Source of the DNA: Bacteroidota bacterium
Lineage (GTDB): Bacteria > Bacteroidota > Bacteroidia > Chitinophagales > Saprospiraceae
Direction of reading: 5' to 3'
NCBI GenBank assembly: GCA_019136675.1
Contig: JAGVTV010000010.1
Span: 1 to 40,023 of the forward strand
DNA length: 40,023 bases
This document shows positions 16,606 through 25,413 of the stretch, piece by piece. The notes beneath the pieces were generated by a model. It was not told where the DNA came from. It saw only the letters and a list, made by a program, of their open reading frames with translations, and did not search any database. Position numbers and translations under genes: made by a program. Each line of letters starts with the position of its first letter. Within the stretch, counting starts at the first letter, position 1.

Positions 16606-18054
16606 ATGAGGCTCAAAACAGGTGTTATCAAATTAATTATTTGCTTTTTACCCTTGATTTCTTTTTCGCAGGAAGTCGAGAATACAAAAAGCAGTCTCAT
16701 AAAATCTATAGACAGCAAATACAAAAAATACAGGGATGCTGCCCTCAGCATCTGGGATTTTGCTGAAGTTGGATACAAAGAGCACAAAAGTACCGCCCTG
16801 CTTCAGAAAATATTGTCCGATGAAGGGTTTACTGTGGAGGCCGGAGTAGCCGGAATCCCTACTGCCTTCATTGCCACCTATGGCAAAGGCAAGCCGGTCA
16901 TTGGTATTTTGGGCGAATTTGATGCATTGCCGGGTCTGGCACAGACTTCATCACCCACCAGGGAAGTCATCAGTGGACGTGAAGCGGGACATGCTTGTGG
17001 CCACCACTTGTTTGGAGTCGGCTCAGCTGCTGCTGCCATTGAGATCAAAAACCTGATTAAGTCAGGCGTATTAAGCGGCACGGTAAAGTTTTACGGCACA
17101 CCCGCAGAGGAAGGCGGAGCCGGAAAAGTGTATATGGTCAGGGCAGGTCTTTTTTCCGGTGTGGATGTGGTGCTGCACTGGCATCCCGGTAGTGCAAATT
17201 CTGCCAATGCCGCAAGCTCTCTGGCTAATATGTCTGCCAAATTCCGGTTTTACGGGCAGTCGGCCCATGCCTCGGGCGCCCCACATCGGGGCCGGTCCGC
17301 ACTCGATGGTGTCGAGGCCATGAACCATATGGTCAATATGATGCGTGAACACACTACCCAGGATACAAGGATTCACTACGTGATCACTGATGGTGGCAAA
17401 GCTCCCAATGTGATTCCTGATTTTGCCGAGGTGTATTACTATGTCAGACATCCGGACATCCAGGAGGTCAAAAAACTGTTTGAAAGGATTAAAAAAGCTG
17501 CTGAAGGAGCTGCCATAGGCACGGAAACACGAGTAGACCACGAAGTAATTGGTGGGGTGTACAACCTGCTGCCTGTCCGTTCACTGGCAGAAATAGTCCA
17601 TGCTAACCTGTCGATGGTAGGCGGAGTTCCCTACTCTGATCACGAAATCGAATACGCAAAAAAAATCCAATCAACCTTTGAAGGTGAAAAGACACCCGAT
17701 ATAGCGAGCTCACTTTCGGTACAACCATTTACGTATGACAGCCGCGGAGGAGGCGGCTCCACCGATGTGGGAGATATCAGCTGGGTGGTGCCCACGGTGG
17801 GTTTCAGGACGGCGACATGGGTACCTGGAACCGCAGGCCACAGCTGGCAGGCGGTCGCATGCGGAGGCACCGACATAGGCGTAAAAGGAATGATGAATGC
17901 CGCAAAGACCATGGCTCTTTCGGCCTATGACCTTTTTACCAGGCCAGAATTAATCAGGACGGCTACCGAGGAGTGGGAAAAAGCCAGAGGTAAAAATTTC
18001 AGCTATGAGGCTTTGTTGGGCAACCGGACACCTGCATTGGACTACAGGGACTAA
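16606..18054 (+). CDS. Exported M20-family metallo-amidohydrolase
   Basis: A 482-residue zinc-dependent hydrolase of the AbgB/HipO-like M20D group, which cleaves N-acyl or amide bonds in small molecules such as aminobenzoyl-glutamate or hippurate; the substrate here is unknown. A signal peptide (GVIKLIICFLPLISFSQ) places it in the periplasm or outside, unlike cytoplasmic AbgB. Active-site motifs are GEFDALPG (103-110), HACGHH (129-134), TPAEEGGAGK (165-174, with the catalytic glutamate) and LHWHPG (190-195). The dimerisation lid follows (AKFRFYGQSAHASG). The ATG at 16606 directly precedes the signal peptide. The T9SS esterase starts 12 bases later. Confidence 0.9.
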   Translation: MRLKTGVIKLIICFLPLISFSQEVENTKSSLIKSIDSKYKKYRDAALSIWDFAEVGYKEHKSTALLQKILSDEGFTVEAGVAGIPTAFIATYGKGKPVIGILGEFDALPGLAQTSSPTREVISGREAGHACGHHLFGVGSAAAAIEIKNLIKSGVLSGTVKFYGTPAEEGGAGKVYMVRAGLFSGVDVVLHWHPGSANSANAASSLANMSAKFRFYGQSAHASGAPHRGRSALDGVEAMNHMVNMMREHTTQDTRIHYVITDGGKAPNVIPDFAEVYYYVRHPDIQEVKKLFERIKKAAEGAAIGTETRVDHEVIGGVYNLLPVRSLAEIVHANLSMVGGVPYSDHEIEYAKKIQSTFEGEKTPDIASSLSVQPFTYDSRGGGGSTDVGDISWVVPTVGFRTATWVPGTAGHSWQAVACGGTDIGVKGMMNAAKTMALSAYDLFTRPELIRTATEEWEKARGKNFSYEALLGNRTPALDYRD

Positions 18055-18066
18055 AAATCAATTTAT

Positions 18067-19248
18067 TTGAAACACCTCATCCTTTTCAGTTTTCTTGTAG
18101 TGTACACTTTGGCATACAGCCAGACCAAATATGACCTTCAAATCACTTTTGAGGGCAGAGCACGTGAGCTAATTGTCTCAGTGCCGACCAAACAACCCCC
18201 TCAGGGAGGATATCCGGTTGTTTTTATGCTCCACGGAACCTCCGGGGATAAAGATGTTTTTTATAATTTTAAAGGCTGGAAGGAGCTGGGCCAGCAAGAA
18301 AATTTTGTAACTGTATTTCCGTCATCTCTAAAGTGGTGCTTTGTAGAAGACGGCGTAATAAAAAATACAACCCGGTTTGTCTGTGGTGGGTTACTGGACT
18401 CCATCTGTCCTGTCGAGATACCTAAACTTATCGACGATGTGGCATTTTTCAGAAAAGTAATCGACTTGATGGAGGACACGCTCAGTATCAACAAAAAAAA
18501 GTTGTTTTTAAGCGGATTTTCTAATGGCAGTTGCATGGCTCATAAAATAGCCATGGAGGCAGGCGATCTTTTTGCAGCTGCATCAGGTTCCAGTTCGCCA
18601 CTTCATGCTCTCGACTCGCTCACACCACAAAAAAGAATCCCATTCTGGTATGTGCTCGGCACAAAGGATGACCGATACTTTACACCTAATTTTCCAACGG
18701 AATTGCCATATGAGGGAGATTCCATCCTTATCTATCATAACAGGGCTCTGACAAGAGCATTGACATGCCAGGGTTTGACACAAAATTACAGGAAAATAGA
18801 AACAGCCATAAACAAGACCTACATCTGGTCAGAATGCAGACCCGGCGTCGATTGTGCCCCATACCTTTTTACGATTAACAAAGGCCAGACACATCAATAC
18901 CCCAATGGCAACAATTACCCGATGGATGGGCCCAAACTATTCTGGGAATTTTTTAACAACCCTCCTCAGACCACGATGGCTTCAGGAATTAAAGATGAAA
19001 AATCGCCAACCGGAGTGATACTTTCTCCTAATCCTGTTTCAGATATCCTGAGGATTTTTACCAACATGGGAGATGACATGCCATGGAGCCTGAAGATCAG
19101 CGATATGCAGGGAAGAATAGTCAGACAAGTATCCGGAATATCAGGAAGTGAAAAAGAACTGGATGTCCGTGACCTGAGTGTGGGCGTATACAATGTTACC
19201 ATCAGCAATACATCGGTGACTGTAAACCGCAGGCTTGTAAAGCAGTAA
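18067..19248 (+). CDS. Secreted alpha/beta-hydrolase esterase with T9SS sorting domain
   Basis: A 393-residue protein of the PHB-depolymerase/LpqC-like esterase group (feruloyl or acetyl-xylan type activities are common; the real substrate is unknown). A signal peptide ends at LAYSQ. The alpha/beta-hydrolase core has the oxyanion-hole HG in FMLHGTSGDKD (residues 56-57), the nucleophile S152 in SGFSNGS, a likely acid in LGTKDD and a histidine in KGQTHQYP. Residues about 315-393 form the type A T9SS C-terminal domain, with LSPNPVSD at the front and GVYNVTI and RRLVKQ at the end. The only in-frame start after the upstream stop is TTG, 12 bases after the M20 gene. Confidence 0.88.
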   Translation: MKHLILFSFLVVYTLAYSQTKYDLQITFEGRARELIVSVPTKQPPQGGYPVVFMLHGTSGDKDVFYNFKGWKELGQQENFVTVFPSSLKWCFVEDGVIKNTTRFVCGGLLDSICPVEIPKLIDDVAFFRKVIDLMEDTLSINKKKLFLSGFSNGSCMAHKIAMEAGDLFAAASGSSSPLHALDSLTPQKRIPFWYVLGTKDDRYFTPNFPTELPYEGDSILIYHNRALTRALTCQGLTQNYRKIETAINKTYIWSECRPGVDCAPYLFTINKGQTHQYPNGNNYPMDGPKLFWEFFNNPPQTTMASGIKDEKSPTGVILSPNPVSDILRIFTNMGDDMPWSLKISDMQGRIVRQVSGISGSEKELDVRDLSVGVYNVTISNTSVTVNRRLVKQ

Positions 19249-19259
19249 GTTTTATTTCC

Positions 19260-19271
19260 GTAAATATTTAC
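19260..19271. repeat. 12-base palindrome after the esterase gene
   Basis: GTAAATATTTAC is perfectly self-complementary and starts 12 bases after the esterase stop; GTAAATATTT recurs at 19313-19322. It is not followed by a T-tract, so it is not a clear terminator. Confidence 0.3.
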
Positions 19272-19366
19272 CCCGAAATAGGTATGTATAATACGGTAAG
19301 TAAAAAATATGAGTAAATATTTTAAAACCTGTTGAGGTTCCTGCTGCGGATGCATGATATTTTGAA

Positions 19367-19374
19367 TACCTTTG
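19367..19374 (+). promoter_or_regulatory. -7 box for the aminotransferase gene
   Basis: TACCTTTG followed by T, an exact match, ending 36 bases before the ATG at 19411. It overlaps an upstream in-frame ATG at 19372, which argues against that ATG as the start. Confidence 0.55.
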
Positions 19375-19410
19375 TGCGGAAATCAAGCATTCATACCAAT
19401 TATAATCTAT

Positions 19411-20619
19411 ATGAGTTTAGAACCCAGCAGGATGTTGGCCCAAAAGGTGCAGGCCATGGAAGAGTCGGCCACCATACGAATGGCCCAGAAATCTCGTGAC
19501 CTGGCTGCAAAAGGAGTGCATGTCATATCTCTCAGTCTTGGCGAACCCGACTTTGATACACCGGAGTTTATTAAGGAGGCTGCCTATGCGGCTCTGAAAA
19601 AAGGGTATACCAAATATACACCGGTGCCCGGCACACTTGCCTTGCGAACCGCTATTTGCGAAAAATTTAAAAATGAAAACAACCTTCATTTTGAACCCGG
19701 CCAGATAGTCGTATCAAACGGGGCAAAACAAAGTATCGCCAACATTTGCATGGCGACGCTCAACCCCGGTGACGAAGCCATAATCCTCGCCCCTTACTGG
19801 GTTTCCTATTTTGAAATCGTCAAGTTTGCCGGAGGTGTGCCTGTAGTAGTCAGTGCCGGCATTGAGGATGACTTTAAACCTACGGCACAACAGATAAAAG
19901 AAGCCATTACACACAAGACGAAACTCCTGATTTTTTCATCTCCGTGCAATCCTACCGGCTCGGTATTTACAAAGGATGAACTGGCAGACATAGCCAGGGT
20001 GATCGCAGAAAACGGCAACATCCTGGTGGTCTCAGACGAGATCTATGAGTACATCAACTTTACGGGTCACCATGCCTCGATAGGAGCATTTGACCATATG
20101 AGGGAATTAACAGCCACCGTCAATGGTTTTTCAAAGGGTTTTTCCATGACCGGATGGAGACTAGGGTATATGGCAGGGCCAAAATGGCTGGCTGACGCCT
20201 GCAATAAGGTTCAGGGCCAGATTACATCCGGAGCTGCCTCATTTTCGCAGGAAGCCGCTGTCACGGCCCTGAAAGCAGACCGGTCGGAAGCCATGGCTAT
20301 GAAAGAGGCGTTTCTCAGACGCAGAGACCTGTTGATCTCCCTTATGTCAAAGATTCCGGGCCTCAAACTCAATAAACCACAAGGTGCCTTCTATATTTTT
20401 CCTGATGTCAGTAAATATTTTGGAACCAGTAACGGAAGAGTAGCCATCAATAATGCAGATGATTTTGCCGAAGCAATGCTGACAGAAGCCCATGTCGGCC
20501 TTGTTTCAGGATCTGCTTTCGGAGCTGATTCCTGTGTGAGACTTTCCTACGCTGCTTCTGACGACGATCTTCGCGAAGCTGTCAGAAGGTTGGCAAATTG
20601 TCTGGAAGGCTTCAAATGA
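19411..20619 (+). CDS. Class I pyridoxal-phosphate aminotransferase (aspartate aminotransferase-like)
   Basis: A 402-residue cytoplasmic transaminase of the aspC/AspB type, exchanging amino groups between aspartate (or aromatic amino acids) and 2-oxoglutarate. PLP-site residues are visible: SNGAKQSI (phosphate/ring), PCNPTG, SDEIYE with D209 (pairs with the pyridine nitrogen), and the Schiff-base lysine K242 in NGFSKGFSMTGWRLGY. The substrate carboxylate arginine is in SCVRLSYA near the C-terminus. A 13-residue longer version starting at 19372 would overlap the promoter box and is rejected. The gene appears monocistronic. Confidence 0.93.
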   Translation: MSLEPSRMLAQKVQAMEESATIRMAQKSRDLAAKGVHVISLSLGEPDFDTPEFIKEAAYAALKKGYTKYTPVPGTLALRTAICEKFKNENNLHFEPGQIVVSNGAKQSIANICMATLNPGDEAIILAPYWVSYFEIVKFAGGVPVVVSAGIEDDFKPTAQQIKEAITHKTKLLIFSSPCNPTGSVFTKDELADIARVIAENGNILVVSDEIYEYINFTGHHASIGAFDHMRELTATVNGFSKGFSMTGWRLGYMAGPKWLADACNKVQGQITSGAASFSQEAAVTALKADRSEAMAMKEAFLRRRDLLISLMSKIPGLKLNKPQGAFYIFPDVSKYFGTSNGRVAINNADDFAEAMLTEAHVGLVSGSAFGADSCVRLSYAASDDDLREAVRRLANCLEGFK

Positions 20620-20717
20620 CCACAGGGTCTATTTCCCAAAATTCACGGCAAATATTCAGACATACAGATAATTAGACATTCAGTCTACGGCTTTGTAAAT
20701 AAAATGTTAAATTTTAG

Positions 20718-20749
20718 TTGGCGGAATTAAACTTTTATCCTTATTTTCG
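20718..20749 (+). promoter_or_regulatory. Promoter for the small HTH gene
   Basis: TTG (20718-20720), 21 bases of spacer, then TATTTTCG (20742-20749), one mismatch from TAnnTTTG. The ATG follows at 20789. Confidence 0.5.
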
Positions 20750-20788
20750 CATTGTATCAATTATTTCTTAACAATTAAATCACAAGCA

Positions 20789-21049
20789 ATGAATATTACA
20801 TTTGATGAATTGAGGAGGATAAAGCACGCTTTACCAACCGGCAGCGTAAGCAGAATTGCATCAGAGTTGAATATAGAAGAACAAACCGTCCGCAATTATT
20901 TCGGGGCAAAAAAATATCAGAACGGGGAAGTAGTAGGATGTCACATCGAACCCGGACCAGACGGTGGGATTGTACACCTGGATGACGACCAGATTATCAA
21001 CATTGCCAAAAAGATCCTTGCAGAAGCACAGGATATAGGAGCACATTAA
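20789..21049 (+). CDS. Small helix-turn-helix protein conserved in Bacteroidota
   Basis: An 86-residue protein. The N-terminal half has helices matching a helix-turn-helix: FDELRRIKHALP, then GSVSRIASELN, then IEEQTVRNYFGAKKY (about residues 5-43), as in regulators that test whether a motif fits the DNA major groove. The second half contains HIEPGPDGGIVHLDDDQIINIAKKIL, with the EPGPDGG block appearing as the hallmark of this small family. DNA binding is inferred from the fold; no target is known. It is monocistronic with its own promoter and a strong terminator, suggesting substantial expression. Confidence 0.75.
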   Translation: MNITFDELRRIKHALPTGSVSRIASELNIEEQTVRNYFGAKKYQNGEVVGCHIEPGPDGGIVHLDDDQIINIAKKILAEAQDIGAH

Positions 21050-21060
21050 AAAAATGATTA

Positions 21061-21102
21061 AAAAAGGATGAATTTGGATCAAGATCTGGATTCATCCTTT
21101 TT
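21061..21102. terminator. Rho-independent terminator, probably bidirectional
   Basis: AAAAAGGATGAAT (21061-21073) and ATTCATCCTTTTT (21090-21102) are perfect 13-base inverted arms around a 16-base loop. The arms end in T-runs on both strands, so the hairpin can stop the HTH transcript (+) and the SWIM transcript (-), which converge on it. Confidence 0.85.
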
Positions 21103-21155
21103 ACTTCTATGAAAACATTCGGTCGGAAACCAACAAAAACCCCTTAAAACAACTT

Positions 21156-22835
21156 TCATTCAAAATTTTCAAGTAATACGGGTCTGTGAGAAAATTTCTC
21201 ATGAAGGATTTCCCGTATCCTCCTTTCCAATGCCTCCATCTGCTGGTGACCAATATGCTGTTTGATCCTGGCCAGATACTCATAGGTTTTTTCGCCCACA
21301 TGCTCTTCCAGATAAATAGTGATAAGGTCCGTGTAAGCATTTATAAGGCGTGACCTCTGGTATTTGTAGAGAAGACTGTCATACTGCATGAGTATCTCAA
21401 TGCTGCCCAAAGCCTGAAGATAGTCCATCAGGCCTGACCAATCCTCTTCTTTACGGTAAAGACGGATCAGAAGGTTAGGGTCAGTTTTTTCTGAAATCAG
21501 CTTTTCTCTGAGCTGTACGGTGACATCAGCAAATTCCTCAGATGTCACTTCACGCTTGAGGATGTCCATATACTTTATATCAGCAGAATTTATATATGCG
21601 GTAACGGCCATCTCCTTTAATTTTTCATGATGGCGGAGTCTGACATACAGGTAGACCAATCTGGCAGCTATTTCTTTATCATAACTTCTGGTATCAAATG
21701 ATTGCTCCAGGATCCTGAGAGCCAGTTTTTCCTCTCTGCCCTCTAACAGAAAATCACATACTTTGACGAGGCTTACGGACCATTTACGGATTAACCCTGT
21801 TTCATTTTTTCCGTATTTACCTGAGAGACGGATGTAAATTGCCAGCAGCAATGCCTTTTCATCTCCGGAACGGATAGTGGCCAGATGCTCGGCAGTTTCA
21901 AGCAGGCGGATTCTTTTGGCAGGCTTAAATTCCTGCCCAAGGATGGCCAGAATGTTCTGATCTATATGCCTGAAATGGTAATAAGATCTGGTTGCCAGGT
22001 CCATGAAATAATCCCTGACCTCTGCCCGCAATTCGGGCGGCAGATTTTCGTTCAAAAGACCGGATGCAATTTGATGGTATCTGCTCCCCAGGCCAGCCAG
22101 CAGATCGGAATGAACTGAATAATGATGACGAATGTACTCAAGTTTTGCAAAGGCACTATTGAGAATATCAAATGCTTCCCTGAATTGTCTGAGAGCTATA
22201 CAGTCATTGATCTGGTCAGCAAATTCTTCAAGTACCTGTGCGACCGCCTTTATCTCTGAAGCACTGGCCCGGGTTGACTGTCCCGCATGTGGTTTTATGA
22301 GGCTGTTAAGTATGTTTCGGTATTTATCCACATTATCGGCAAGATCGATTTTTCTGGCAAAATTGACCTTCAGTTGGGTGGCAAATTTTTTATCCTGTCT
22401 TGCATAGTTCTTAACAAACGCCATCAGCTCGTCATGATGAATCACGTCCAGAATGTGGGTAATATTAAGGGAAACAGGCTTGGGTTGAGTAATTTTTTTT
22501 CGTGTCTTAGCATCAGTATCCTTTGCCTCATTTTGATTTTTCCTTAAGTCAAACAATACCGCTATGACATGCCTGCAAATCTTGTTCTGCTCAAAAAATT
22601 TACATTCGCATGAGCATTTTTGTTTTTTGGCAAACGGTGACTGAATCTCAACCTCATAATGTTTGCCATCCCTGACGGTGGCGATATACAAATTGGCCTC
22701 AAGCTTTGACACATCATACACTGCCCCCGATTCATACAACTGTTCGGCAGGATGAACCAATTCTTCATCATAAAGCAACTCTATCAGTTTGCCTTTTTCT
22801 GTCAAAACATGATTTTTTTGAAGGTCAAGAGGCAA
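21156..22835 (-). CDS. SWIM zinc-finger protein
   Basis: A 559-residue (or 549) cytoplasmic protein. A SWIM zinc finger lies near the N-terminus: CSCECKFFEQNKICRHVIAVL, with C76-x-C78...C87-x-H89 as ligands; SWIM fingers bind DNA or proteins. The remaining 450 residues are almost all helical with repeated leucine-rich pairs, resembling a TPR/HEAT-like solenoid. No helicase domain is present, although SWIM proteins often sit beside Snf2 helicases. No ATG exists in the N-terminal part: the start is TTG at 22835, or TTG at 22805, which would fall after the -7 box at 22833-22840. I list the longer form; the shorter is plausible. Confidence 0.85.
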   Translation of the reverse strand: MPLDLQKNHVLTEKGKLIELLYDEELVHPAEQLYESGAVYDVSKLEANLYIATVRDGKHYEVEIQSPFAKKQKCSCECKFFEQNKICRHVIAVLFDLRKNQNEAKDTDAKTRKKITQPKPVSLNITHILDVIHHDELMAFVKNYARQDKKFATQLKVNFARKIDLADNVDKYRNILNSLIKPHAGQSTRASASEIKAVAQVLEEFADQINDCIALRQFREAFDILNSAFAKLEYIRHHYSVHSDLLAGLGSRYHQIASGLLNENLPPELRAEVRDYFMDLATRSYYHFRHIDQNILAILGQEFKPAKRIRLLETAEHLATIRSGDEKALLLAIYIRLSGKYGKNETGLIRKWSVSLVKVCDFLLEGREEKLALRILEQSFDTRSYDKEIAARLVYLYVRLRHHEKLKEMAVTAYINSADIKYMDILKREVTSEEFADVTVQLREKLISEKTDPNLLIRLYRKEEDWSGLMDYLQALGSIEILMQYDSLLYKYQRSRLINAYTDLITIYLEEHVGEKTYEYLARIKQHIGHQQMEALERRIREILHEKFSHRPVLLENFE

Positions 22836-22840
22836 ATTTA
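22833..22840 (-). promoter_or_regulatory. -7 box overlapping the SWIM gene start
   Basis: Minus-strand TAAATTTG followed by C, an exact TAnnTTTG match, with its last three bases being the candidate TTG start codon. If it is the promoter, transcription begins inside the longest ORF and TTG at 22805 is the better start. Confidence 0.5.
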
Positions 22841-22947
22841 CTACAATTTATTTAATTTTTTTCCCAGAGAAATCAGGTCTTGAAACTCAGAAAAGATGTC
22901 AAACACCATTAAATCGTCGATATATGCAATTTATAGACAATTATTTT

Positions 22948-22955
22948 TACATTTG
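22948..22955 (+). promoter_or_regulatory. -7 box for the DEAD-box helicase gene
   Basis: TACATTTG followed by C, an exact match, 44 bases before the ATG at 23000. The leader that follows is about 35-40 bases and very AT-rich. Confidence 0.55.
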
Positions 22956-22999
22956 CATTTTAATAATATAAGTTTCCGGGACCTAATTAAAGTTTTTAT

Positions 23000-24307
23000 A
23001 TGACATTCAGGGAGTTTGGGTTTGATGACAGAATCGTTGAGGCCATTTCATATATGGGATTTGAAAAAGCCACACCTATTCAGGAACAGGCCATACCCCA
23101 GATTCTAAAGGGAAGAGACCTCATAGCCTGTGCCCAGACCGGGACCGGCAAAACCGCCGCATTTATGCTGCCGTTGCTGCACCAGCTGACAGTTGAGCCC
23201 CATGACGGTACTTCCACACTGGTAGTGGTACCCACCCGGGAGCTTGCCATACAAATAGATCAGCAGATACAGGGATTTGCCTATTTCATACCAGTCTCAT
23301 CTACTGCCATCTATGGCGGAGGATCAGGCAGTGAGTGGGAAACACAGAAAAAAGCTCTTATATCTGCAGATGTGATCATAGCCACACCGGGCAAACTCAT
23401 CAGCCATATCAATATGGGCAATGTGAAGTTTAATAAAGTGAGACATCTCATCCTCGACGAAGCGGACCGGATGCTTGACATGGGGTTTTATGACGACATC
23501 ATGAAGATCATTGCGGCCTTGCCAAAAAACAGGCAAACACTTATGTTCAGTGCTACTATGCCCGCCAAAATGAGACAACTTGCCAAAAAAAACCTGAGCG
23601 ATCCGTTTGAGGTGACGCTGGCCATATCAAAACCATCAGAAAAGGTACAGCAGGCTGCATACCTGGTAAACGATCAGCATAAGATCAAACTTATAAACGA
23701 GCTGATCAGGGACAAACCCAATTTCGACAGTATCATTGTCTTTTCTTCAACAAAAAAAGCCGTCAATGAGATAGTCAGGGGCCTGTCCAATAAGGAATAC
23801 CTGGTGGAAGGAATCTCTTCAGACCTGGAGCAAAACAAAAGGGAAGAAATTCTGAATCGATTCAGGGCAAAAAAGACAAGAGTGGTTGTCGCTACAGACG
23901 TCCTATCAAGGGGTATTGATATCAAGGATATAAGCCTCGTAATCAATTACAATGTACCTGGCGACGGCGAAGACTATGTGCACAGGATCGGCCGTACTGC
24001 CAGAGCGGATGCCAGTGGCATGGCCATAACTCTGATCAATGAAGATGAAATGTACAAGTTTGCCGGCATTGAAAAGTTAATCGGAAACGAGGTAAACAAG
24101 ATCCAGTTGCCTCCGCACATCGGTGTAAGCCCCGAATGGAATACATCCAGATCCACACGTGGCAACAGGTCCAGAGGGCCTGTCAGACCCGGCCAGAAAG
24201 AAGTCAGAAAAACTGGGGATAACAGACCGAAAGCCGAGGGCCAGGAAAAAAAGATATTCAAGAAAAGAAGAAGGCCACCCGGTGCCAGTAAGCCAAAAAC
24301 CGAGTGA
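23000..24307 (+). CDS. DEAD-box RNA helicase
   Basis: ATP-dependent RNA unwinding, probably in ribosome assembly or mRNA turnover. The 435-residue RhlE-like protein has the Q motif (GFEKATPIQEQAIP, residues 20-33), motif I AQTGTGKT (45-52), PTREL (79-82), DEAD (153-156), SAT (184-186), ATDVLSRGID (298-307) and HRIGRTAR (328-335). After the helicase core, residues about 380-435 form a basic tail rich in Arg, Lys and Gly (TRGNRSRGPVRPGQKEVRK and FKKRRRP), as in RNA-anchoring tails. It converges on DUF423, leaving 3 bases between stops. Confidence 0.96.
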   Translation: MTFREFGFDDRIVEAISYMGFEKATPIQEQAIPQILKGRDLIACAQTGTGKTAAFMLPLLHQLTVEPHDGTSTLVVVPTRELAIQIDQQIQGFAYFIPVSSTAIYGGGSGSEWETQKKALISADVIIATPGKLISHINMGNVKFNKVRHLILDEADRMLDMGFYDDIMKIIAALPKNRQTLMFSATMPAKMRQLAKKNLSDPFEVTLAISKPSEKVQQAAYLVNDQHKIKLINELIRDKPNFDSIIVFSSTKKAVNEIVRGLSNKEYLVEGISSDLEQNKREEILNRFRAKKTRVVVATDVLSRGIDIKDISLVINYNVPGDGEDYVHRIGRTARADASGMAITLINEDEMYKFAGIEKLIGNEVNKIQLPPHIGVSPEWNTSRSTRGNRSRGPVRPGQKEVRKTGDNRPKAEGQEKKIFKKRRRPPGASKPKTE

Positions 24308-24310
24308 TAA

Positions 24311-24688
24311 TCAGGAGGTCTTCATCCTAACCAGGTTTAGCCAGCCCGCTATCATCAGCACTCCGCCCAGTGGGGTCACTGGCCCTAGAAAAGCCAAGCC
24401 ATCTGCCAGGGTCAAATGTCTGGTAGCCAGAAGGTACAGGGACCCGGAAAAACAAATCACACCCGCAAAAAACAGGTAAAAACTTATTCTAAGTATTTTG
24501 TTTGCCTCTCCACCGCCAACAAGCAATACAAGCATGGCAACTGCATGTACCAAATGGTAATTTACAGCAGTGCGGTAAGTCTCGGTCTGCACGGCATCCA
24601 GATGAGGCTTTAGTGCATGAGCCCCGAATGCACCTAATGCGACAGCTGCAAATCCGGTGAGGCCTGTCAAAATCGCTAATTTATTCAT
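24311..24688 (-). CDS. DUF423 small membrane protein
   Basis: A 125-residue integral membrane protein with four predicted transmembrane segments. It has the DUF423 (YgdD-like) features: ALGAFGAHALKPHL near the N-terminus, YHLVHAVAML, FSGSLYLLA, and PLGGVLMIAGW at the end. Its function is unknown. It lies 19 bases after ung and is probably last in the run from the Fe-S protein genes. Confidence 0.92.
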   Translation of the reverse strand: MNKLAILTGLTGFAAVALGAFGAHALKPHLDAVQTETYRTAVNYHLVHAVAMLVLLVGGGEANKILRISFYLFFAGVICFSGSLYLLATRHLTLADGLAFLGPVTPLGGVLMIAGWLNLVRMKTS

Positions 24689-24707
24689 ATTATAAAAATA
24701 TTTAATA

Positions 24708-25385
24708 TCATAAGCTCCAGTCTACCTCAGGCTTGCCGTGTGTGGAAAGATACTGATTGGCTTTTGAGAAGTGGCGGCAGCCCTGAAAGGCATTCCGGGC
24801 CAAAGGGGAAGGGTGTGCGGCCTCGAGTATCAGGTGGCGGTCAGGATTAATGAGCGGTCGCTTGCTGCGAGCAAAATTGCCCCACAGCATAAAGACGATA
24901 TGGTCAAAATGATCAGAAAGATAACTGATGGTCTGGTCCGTAAATTGCTGCCACCCTATCCGGCCGTGTGAGCCGGGCTGGTTTTTTTCTACTGTAAGGA
25001 TGGCATTCAACAGAAACACCCCCTGATTTGCCCACTTTGTAAGATCCCCAAGCCCGGCTATCCTGCAAGCCAGGTCTTCGTTGAGTTCTTTATATATGTT
25101 TTTAAGGGAAGGAGGTATATTTATACCATGCGGCACGGAAAAACACAGCCCCATAGCTTCACCCGGATTGTGGTATGGGTCCTGGCCCAAAATGACAACT
25201 TTAACATTCTGCGGAGGCACAAGGTCATAAGCATTAAATATAAGTCTGCCGGGAGGATAAATGGTTTTTCCATCAGCAATTGCCTTCCTGATATAACGTG
25301 TTATTTCGTCAAAATAAGGAGCTTCAAATTCAGCTTTAAGTGCTTCCTTCCACGCTGCAGATATTTTAACGGAATCGGGATTCAA
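24708..25385 (-). CDS. ung: Uracil-DNA glycosylase, family 1
   Basis: Removes uracil from DNA to start base-excision repair. The 225-residue protein has all family-1 motifs: the water-activating ILGQDPYHNPGEAMGL with catalytic D69, GVFLLNAILTV (uracil/base stacking), MLWGNFA, and the DNA-intercalating HPSPLARNAF with H191. The start is TTG at 25385: it is the only start after an in-frame stop five codons upstream, and it gives the normal UNG N-terminus. It follows the CCG-domain gene after 28 bases. Confidence 0.96.
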   Translation of the reverse strand: MNPDSVKISAAWKEALKAEFEAPYFDEITRYIRKAIADGKTIYPPGRLIFNAYDLVPPQNVKVVILGQDPYHNPGEAMGLCFSVPHGINIPPSLKNIYKELNEDLACRIAGLGDLTKWANQGVFLLNAILTVEKNQPGSHGRIGWQQFTDQTISYLSDHFDHIVFMLWGNFARSKRPLINPDRHLILEAAHPSPLARNAFQGCRHFSKANQYLSTHGKPEVDWSL

Positions 25386-25413
25386 ATTGAATAAAAATTA
25401 AATGGAATTGAGA

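Noticed and set aside
19372..19410. Upstream ATG extending the aminotransferase by 13 residues
   Set aside because: It overlaps the exact TACCTTTG -7 box at 19367-19374, and the added residues do not resemble aminotransferase N-termini.
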